Notes under the pieces: generated by a model
What the model saw: only the letters and a program-made list of their open reading frames with translations
Database searches by the model: none
Told to the model about the DNA's origin: nothing
DNA from: an uncultured Bacteroidales bacterium
GTDB lineage: Bacteria > Bacteroidota > Bacteroidia > Bacteroidales > UBA932
DNA: 9,477 nt
Direction: 5' to 3'
Assembly (NCBI GenBank): GCA_905235775.1
Contig: CAJOMY010000127.1
Location: forward strand, 1-9,477
Shown: piece by piece, positions 4,870 through 9,477 of the stretch
How positions within the stretch are numbered: the first letter of the stretch is position 1
Layout of the letters: the number at the start of each line of letters is the position of its first letter
Position numbers and translations under genes: made by a program

Positions 4870-6135
4870 ATGTTGACCCTCAAGACGCTTCGCGATGACC
4901 CGAAAGCCGTCATCGAGAAATTGAAAATCAAGAATTTCGACGCGCAGCCGATCGTGGACAAGGTCCTGGAGCTCGACGTGCGCCGCCGCAGCCTCCAGAC
5001 GGAGAGCGATGCGCTGCTTGCGCAGCAGAAGCAGAAGGCGGCCGAGATCGGCGGCCTGATGAAGCAGGGACTCCGCGACGCCGCCGAAGCCGCCAAGGCC
5101 GAAGTCGCGGTGCTCAAGGCCCGTTCGGCCGAGCTGCTCGCCCGTATGGACGAGGCGGCCGCCGAGCTGGACAGCCAGCTCGTCCTGATGCCGAATTGTG
5201 GCCTCGTCAAGCCCGGCAAGGGCGCCGAAGACAACGAAATCGTCAAGACGGGCGGCCCCGAGGTGAAGCTTCCCGAGGGCGCCCTTCCGCATTGGGACCT
5301 CGCCCGGAAGTATGATATCATCGACTTCGACCTGGGCGTCAAGATCACCGGCGCCGGCTTCCCGGTCTACAAGGGCAAGGGTGCCAGGCTGCAGCGCGCG
5401 CTGATCAACTTCTTCCTCGACCAGAACACCGCGGCCGGCTACCGGGAGGTCGAACCTCCGGTGATGGTCAACCGCGACTCCGGTTTCGGCACGGGCCAGC
5501 TCCCCGACAAGGAAGGGCAGATGTACCACGCCGAGGTGGATGATCTGTACATGGTCCCGACGGCCGAAGTGCCCGTGACCAACATCTTCCGCGACGTCAT
5601 CCTGGGCGAGGGGCAGATTCCGCAGCGCCTGACGGCCTATACGCCGTGCTTCCGCCGCGAGGCCGGCTCCTACGGCAAGGACGTCCGCGGCCTGAACCGC
5701 CTGCACCAGTTCGACAAGGTCGAGATCGTGCGCGTGGAGAAGCCGGAAGATTCCTACCGGGCGCTCGACGAGATGGTCGCCCACGTGGAGTCCCTCGTGA
5801 ACAAGCTGGGCCTCCAGTACCGCATCCTGCGGCTCTGCGGCGGCGATCTGTCCTTCACTTCCGCCATTACCTACGACTTCGAACTGTGGTCCGCGGCCCA
5901 GGGCCGCTGGCTGGAGATTTCCTCCGTCTCGAACTTCGAGACCTTCCAGGCCAACCGCCTGCACCTGCGCTACCGCGACGCCGAAGGCAAGATCCAGCTC
6001 GCGCACACGCTGAACGGCAGTTCCCTGGCGCTTCCGCGCGTCGTGGCCGCCCTCCTCGAGGACAACCAGACCCCGGACGGCATCGTGATCCCCGAGATCC
6101 TCCGTCCCTACACAGGCTTCGACAGAATTGATTAA
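4870..6135 (+). CDS. serS: Serine--tRNA ligase (SerRS)
   Basis: A 421-residue class II aminoacyl-tRNA synthetase of normal bacterial length. It charges tRNA-Ser with serine and also supplies Ser-tRNA for selenocysteine where that is made. Residues about 25-105 form the tRNA-binding antiparallel coiled coil, rich in Ala, Glu, Lys and Arg. The catalytic domain shows the TAEVP serine-site motif (231-235), motif 2 in CFRREAGSYGKDVRGLNRLH (260-279) followed by QFDKVE, the LEISSVSNFETFQANR segment (348-363), and motif 3 NGSSLALPRVVAALLEDNQ (382-400). The ATG at 4870 gives the expected MLTLKTLRDDP start; there is no Shine-Dalgarno sequence. The last 8 bp overlap the start of ruvC, so the two are probably co-transcribed. 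Nothing is truncated and all key motifs are present. Confidence 0.98.
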   Translation: MLTLKTLRDDPKAVIEKLKIKNFDAQPIVDKVLELDVRRRSLQTESDALLAQQKQKAAEIGGLMKQGLRDAAEAAKAEVAVLKARSAELLARMDEAAAELDSQLVLMPNCGLVKPGKGAEDNEIVKTGGPEVKLPEGALPHWDLARKYDIIDFDLGVKITGAGFPVYKGKGARLQRALINFFLDQNTAAGYREVEPPVMVNRDSGFGTGQLPDKEGQMYHAEVDDLYMVPTAEVPVTNIFRDVILGEGQIPQRLTAYTPCFRREAGSYGKDVRGLNRLHQFDKVEIVRVEKPEDSYRALDEMVAHVESLVNKLGLQYRILRLCGGDLSFTSAITYDFELWSAAQGRWLEISSVSNFETFQANRLHLRYRDAEGKIQLAHTLNGSSLALPRVVAALLEDNQTPDGIVIPEILRPYTGFDRID

Positions 6136-6688
6136 GGACAGGGTCATCATGGGCATCGACCCCGGAACCAACATCCTCGGTTTCGGGGTCGTGCGCGTGG
6201 ATGCCGCCGGCAAACCCTCCTTCGTGGACATGGGCGTGGTGGACCTGCGCAAGATCGGCTCTCCCTACGACAAACTGGAGGTCATCCACGAGAAAGTGGG
6301 GGCCTTGTGCGACCTCCATCACCCCGACGACCTGGCGCTTGAGTCGCCTTTCTACGCCAAGAACGCCCAGGTTCCCTTCAAACTGGGCCGGGCCCAGGGC
6401 GCAGCGATGATCGCCGGCCTGAACCGCGGGGTGAAGATCTTCGAGTATGCCCCCCGAAAAGCCAAGATGGCGATCTGCGGCAACGGAGCCGCTTCGAAAG
6501 AGCAGGTCGCCCTCATCGTGCAGCGCACGCTTGGCATAGAAATTGCTAACAAATACCTTGATGCAACGGATGCACTTGCTCTCGCGATGTGCCACTTCTA
6601 CCAGCTGTCCAGTCCGCTTGCCGGCGCACAGGGCGGGTCCTCTTGGGAGAAATTCATTGCATCCAATCCGGAGCGTATAAAAAAGTGA
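6128..6688 (+). CDS. ruvC: Crossover junction endodeoxyribonuclease RuvC
   Basis: A 186-residue RuvC, the dimeric Holliday-junction resolvase that acts with RuvAB at the end of homologous recombination and repair. The four acidic catalytic residues fit Asp11 (GIDPGT), Glu72 (ALESPFYAKN), Asp145 and Asp148 (LDATDALALA). The conserved YAPRKAK...GNGAASKEQV segment (107-127) is present. I prefer the TTG start at 6128 because MIKDRVIMGIDPGT matches the usual lead-in of the family; an ATG at 6149 would leave only two residues before the catalytic Asp. The TTG start overlaps the end of serS by 8 bp, which suggests coupled translation. An outer-membrane protein gene begins 4 bp after the stop. Confidence 0.96.
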   Translation: MIKDRVIMGIDPGTNILGFGVVRVDAAGKPSFVDMGVVDLRKIGSPYDKLEVIHEKVGALCDLHHPDDLALESPFYAKNAQVPFKLGRAQGAAMIAGLNRGVKIFEYAPRKAKMAICGNGAASKEQVALIVQRTLGIEIANKYLDATDALALAMCHFYQLSSPLAGAQGGSSWEKFIASNPERIKK

Positions 6689-6692
6689 TTGT

Positions 6693-9477
6693 ATGAAAAA
6701 AGCGAGAATCTTTCTGATGGTCGGGCTTTTGTTGCTGGGATTCAGCAGCTTTGGTCAGAACCAGAACTTTGTGAAGGGTGTCCTGATCGACGATGCCACC
6801 GGCGAGGCCCTCGGCTTCGCGACAGTTTCCCTCACCCGGGACGGCCAGAACAAACCGGCCAAGTATACGCTTTCTGACGAAAAGGGTACTTTCTCCATAT
6901 CCTCCGTGCGCAACGGCTCCTATGCCGTCGTCGCGGAGCTTCTGGGTTATGAGCCCTTCTCCAAGCAGATTACGATCGAGAGCAACAAGTCCGTCGACCT
7001 CGGCGAGATCCGTATGAAGGTTGACCGCGAGCAGCTTGAGGCCGCAGAGGTCTCCGCGATCGGCAACCCGGTCATCGTCAAGAAGGATACGATCGAGTAC
7101 AACGCCGGCTCCTTCCTCTCGACCGAGAACGACAACCTGGTGGACCTGCTCAAGAAGATGCCGGGCATCGAGGTCGCCGACAACGGCACGATCACCGTCA
7201 ACGGCCAGTCCGTCAGCAAGATTACCGTCCAGGGCAAGACCTTCTTCCTGGACGATCCGCAAGTCGCTTCGCAGAACATCCCCGCCAAGCTTGTCAAGAA
7301 ACTCAAGGTCATCCGCAAGAAGTCCGAGCAGGCCGAATTCACCGGCATCGACGACGGTCAGGAAGAGACGGTCATCGATCTCGGCCTGACGGAAGGCGCC
7401 AGCCTGAACGGCCTCGTCGGCCGCGTGACGGCCGGTGTCGGCCACGACCTCCCGACCGAGAAGAACCCGCTGAACGACTGGCGCTTCTCTGGCAACGCCT
7501 TCCTGGGCAATTTCTCCGGCAAGACCCAGGTTTCCCTCATCCTCAACGCCAACAACGCCAACGTCCAGGGCTCCACCAACTTCTCCGGCAACATGATGGG
7601 CAACATGATGGGCAACATGATGGGCCGTGGTGGCGGCGGCTTCGGTGGCGGCGGTGGCATCAATACCTCTTACATGGCGGGCCTCAACGCGGCTTCCGAC
7701 TTGTTCGACGGCCGCATGGAGCTGGGCGGAAACTACAACTACAACAATAACAACAGCGTCTCCCGGCAGACCTCGTCCACAACCAGCTACCTGTCCGGCC
7801 TGAACCAGCTTGAGGACAGCGAGAGCAACAATATCAACAACTCCTACGGCCACAACTTCGGCCTGCGCCTGGAGCACAAGTTCTCGGACAATACCTCCAT
7901 CGTGTTCGAGCCGCGCGTCCGCTTCGGCGGCGGCAACTACTCGCAGAGCAGCGCAAGCACGACCTACCAGGACAAGGCCCTGGACGGCAACTATGTCAAG
8001 GTCAACGATGCGACCACCGACAACTCCGGCAACAACAAGAATTTCAGCACCAGCGGCTTCCTGCTCTTCCGCCAGCGCCTCGGCCTTCCGGGACGTACCC
8101 TCACGGTGAACACCAATTTCAACCTGTCCGACAACAAGATGGACGCGTTGAACACCAGCAATACCAACTACTACAACGGCACGACGGCGCTCAGCAACCG
8201 CGTGAGCCAGAATGCGGTGCAGGACCAGCAGAGCTACTCCGTCAGCACGCGTGCGACCTACACCGAGCCGCTCGGCAACTACTTCTACTTCGAAGCCAAC
8301 TACTCCTTCAACTGGAGCAAGTCCATTTCCGACAAGAATACCTATGACCTGCTGAAGGGCGGCGTCCTGGATCCGATGTACTCCAACTCGATCGTCAACT
8401 TGAACCGGCGTCATGAGTTCGGCGGCAACGTCCTCTTCCAGAACGACCGGATGCACCTCCAGGCCGGCTTCACCGCGATTCCGCAGTACACCTACAACCA
8501 GACCAACACCCTGGATCCCTACGAAGAAAACCGCTGGAACTTCTCCCCGCAGGTCATGATGATGTTCGACCTGAACGACAACGCGTCCCTGCGCTTCTTC
8601 TACCGGGGCAACTCCAGCCAGCCGTCCACCCAGCAGTTGATGCCGGTGCCGGACAACTCCAACCCGCTGCGCGTCACCTTCGGCAACCCGAACCTGACGC
8701 CGTACTTCACCCATAACATCAACGGTGAATACCGCTACAGCAACCGCGTGAATTTCTCCTCGTTCAACATCCGTTTCAACGGCGGTTTCACGCAGAACCA
8801 GATCTCCAACGTGGTCATCACGGGCGACAACGGCGGGCAGTACACAATCCCGTTCAACGCCCCGACCACCGGCAACGCCGGCGTGAACTTCTTCAACAAC
8901 TTCCCGCTGGACAAGAAGGGGGTTTTCTCCATCAACAACAACACGGGTCTCAACTGGCGCCAGTCCTTCGCCTATGAAGGGGTCGGTGTCGACATGAGCC
9001 AGTATGACGGCACGAGCACGGGCTTCTACAAGTGGATGGAATGGTTCATCGCCCAGTTCAACGATCCCGTCTACTACAAGGCCCACATCGTCGAGAACTA
9101 CACCGACAACCTGAACCTCAACGAGCGCCTGCGCTTCACCTATCGCGGCGTGCAGTTCCAGGCTTCGATCGGCGGCAGCACCAACATGAACCAGACCTGG
9201 TACACCCAGAAGGGAGACGCTGCGGCGAGCTCCACCCAGGCGGCCCGCAATTCCCAGACCTGGAGCAACGCCGTCACCGGCGAGATTACCTGGAACTGGC
9301 TGCTGACCGGCATCTCCGTGACGGCCAACGCCAACTACCGCTGGTACAACGGCTACACCACGCCGGTGGATCCGCAGTTCATCATCAATCTGACCGTGGC
9401 CAAGTCCTTCGGCCCCGTCAACCTGTCGGTCTATGTGGCTGACCTGCTCGGCCAGTCCCGCGCCCTCTCCGTGCAGG
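6693..9477 (+). CDS. Outer-membrane beta-barrel protein, TonB-receptor-like, with carboxypeptidase-regulatory-like N-terminal domain (3' end outside window)
   Basis: Open from the ATG at 6693 to the window edge without a stop, 928 codons seen. Residues 1-21 are a signal peptide (MKKA, hydrophobic LMVGLLLLGFSSFG, then QNQ). Residues about 27-108 form a carboxypeptidase-regulatory-like domain (KGVLIDDATGEALGFATVSL). A plug-like region follows, with LVDLLKKMPGIEVADNGTI (149-167), ITVQGKTFF (177-185) and EFTGIDDGQEETVIDL (215-230). The remainder is rich in Asn, Tyr, Phe and alternating strands, as in the OMP_b-brl_3 type barrel of Bacteroidota. These proteins are related to SusC/TonB receptors, but I see no clear TonB box and no SusD partner in view, so the transported substrate is unknown. 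Residues 299-322 hold three GNMM repeats and a glycine-rich run, probably a flexible surface or periplasmic loop. It starts 4 bp after ruvC, without a Shine-Dalgarno sequence, so read-through from ruvC is likely. Most of a usual barrel of this family is present; the last strands are missing. Confidence 0.9.
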   Translation, partial: MKKARIFLMVGLLLLGFSSFGQNQNFVKGVLIDDATGEALGFATVSLTRDGQNKPAKYTLSDEKGTFSISSVRNGSYAVVAELLGYEPFSKQITIESNKSVDLGEIRMKVDREQLEAAEVSAIGNPVIVKKDTIEYNAGSFLSTENDNLVDLLKKMPGIEVADNGTITVNGQSVSKITVQGKTFFLDDPQVASQNIPAKLVKKLKVIRKKSEQAEFTGIDDGQEETVIDLGLTEGASLNGLVGRVTAGVGHDLPTEKNPLNDWRFSGNAFLGNFSGKTQVSLILNANNANVQGSTNFSGNMMGNMMGNMMGRGGGGFGGGGGINTSYMAGLNAASDLFDGRMELGGNYNYNNNNSVSRQTSSTTSYLSGLNQLEDSESNNINNSYGHNFGLRLEHKFSDNTSIVFEPRVRFGGGNYSQSSASTTYQDKALDGNYVKVNDATTDNSGNNKNFSTSGFLLFRQRLGLPGRTLTVNTNFNLSDNKMDALNTSNTNYYNGTTALSNRVSQNAVQDQQSYSVSTRATYTEPLGNYFYFEANYSFNWSKSISDKNTYDLLKGGVLDPMYSNSIVNLNRRHEFGGNVLFQNDRMHLQAGFTAIPQYTYNQTNTLDPYEENRWNFSPQVMMMFDLNDNASLRFFYRGNSSQPSTQQLMPVPDNSNPLRVTFGNPNLTPYFTHNINGEYRYSNRVNFSSFNIRFNGGFTQNQISNVVITGDNGGQYTIPFNAPTTGNAGVNFFNNFPLDKKGVFSINNNTGLNWRQSFAYEGVGVDMSQYDGTSTGFYKWMEWFIAQFNDPVYYKAHIVENYTDNLNLNERLRFTYRGVQFQASIGGSTNMNQTWYTQKGDAAASSTQAARNSQTWSNAVTGEITWNWLLTGISVTANANYRWYNGYTTPVDPQFIINLTVAKSFGPVNLSVYVADLLGQSRALSVQ
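7587..7658 (+). repeat. Tandem 12-bp repeat (x3) plus glycine-codon run inside the outer-membrane protein gene
   Basis: GGCAACATGATG occurs three times in perfect tandem (7587-7622), encoding GNMM three times. A run of Gly codons with one Arg and one Phe follows (7623-7658). Repeat units are multiples of three, so copy changes would keep the frame. Confidence 0.95.

Noticed and set aside
4789..6252. 487-codon open frame on the minus strand opposite serS
   Set aside because: serS is intact and certain on the plus strand. The antisense translation shows no family resemblance.
6530..6590. Locally AT-richer codon choice in ruvC around its last catalytic aspartates
   Set aside because: The stretch is only about 60 nt, the protein motif is intact, and there is no repeat or junction. 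It is most simply ordinary variation.
6654..9086. Very long open frame (810 codons) on the minus strand opposite the outer-membrane protein gene
   Set aside because: It is a by-product of GC-rich third positions in the real plus-strand gene. Its translation is a low-complexity Val/Gly/Ala/Glu mixture with no recognisable domain.

Overview
The window looks like a fairly high-GC member of the Bacteroidales (phylum Bacteroidota), probably from an uncultured gut or rumen lineage. This rests on four observations. Proteins read like Bacteroidales versions of DnaK, bL21, bL27, SerRS and RuvC. Several intergenic regions carry the Bacteroidota promoter pattern TTTG-N19-TAnnTTTG. Ribosome binding sites are almost absent. 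There is a large outer-membrane barrel protein of a type typical of the phylum. Codons mostly end in C or G, which produces many long spurious reading frames on the opposite strands.

Layout. (1) 3-1211, plus strand: the C-terminal third of DnaK (from about 357) joined in frame to an unrelated, less GC-rich coding segment that runs off the left edge; the junction is either an assembly chimera or a real rearrangement. A strong hairpin terminator follows. (2) 1342-4041, minus strand: read 5' to 3' this is an AAA-type ATPase with an altered P-loop, a translationally coupled zinc-less sirtuin, rpsU (with its own promoter, a full Shine-Dalgarno sequence and a terminator), then a small nitroreductase. 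(3) 4042-4214: a divergent promoter region with a plausible leaderless start for the ATPase and a structured leader in front of rplU. (4) 4215-4792, plus strand: rplU-rpmA ribosomal protein operon ending in a hairpin. (5) 4870 to the right edge, plus strand: serS, ruvC (8-bp overlap, TTG start) and, 4 bp later, a large outer-membrane beta-barrel protein cut by the window edge.

Most of the window is housekeeping: translation (bS21, bL21, bL27, SerRS), protein folding (DnaK) and Holliday-junction resolution (RuvC). The less ordinary parts are the ATPase-sirtuin pair, in which both proteins deviate at a key motif, the Shine-Dalgarno sequence on rpsU in a phylum that rarely uses one, the rplU leader, and the DnaK junction. 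I see no CRISPR array, tRNA, rRNA, insertion sequence or phage gene. I do not see strong evidence for a wholly new system; the ATPase-sirtuin pair is the best candidate.
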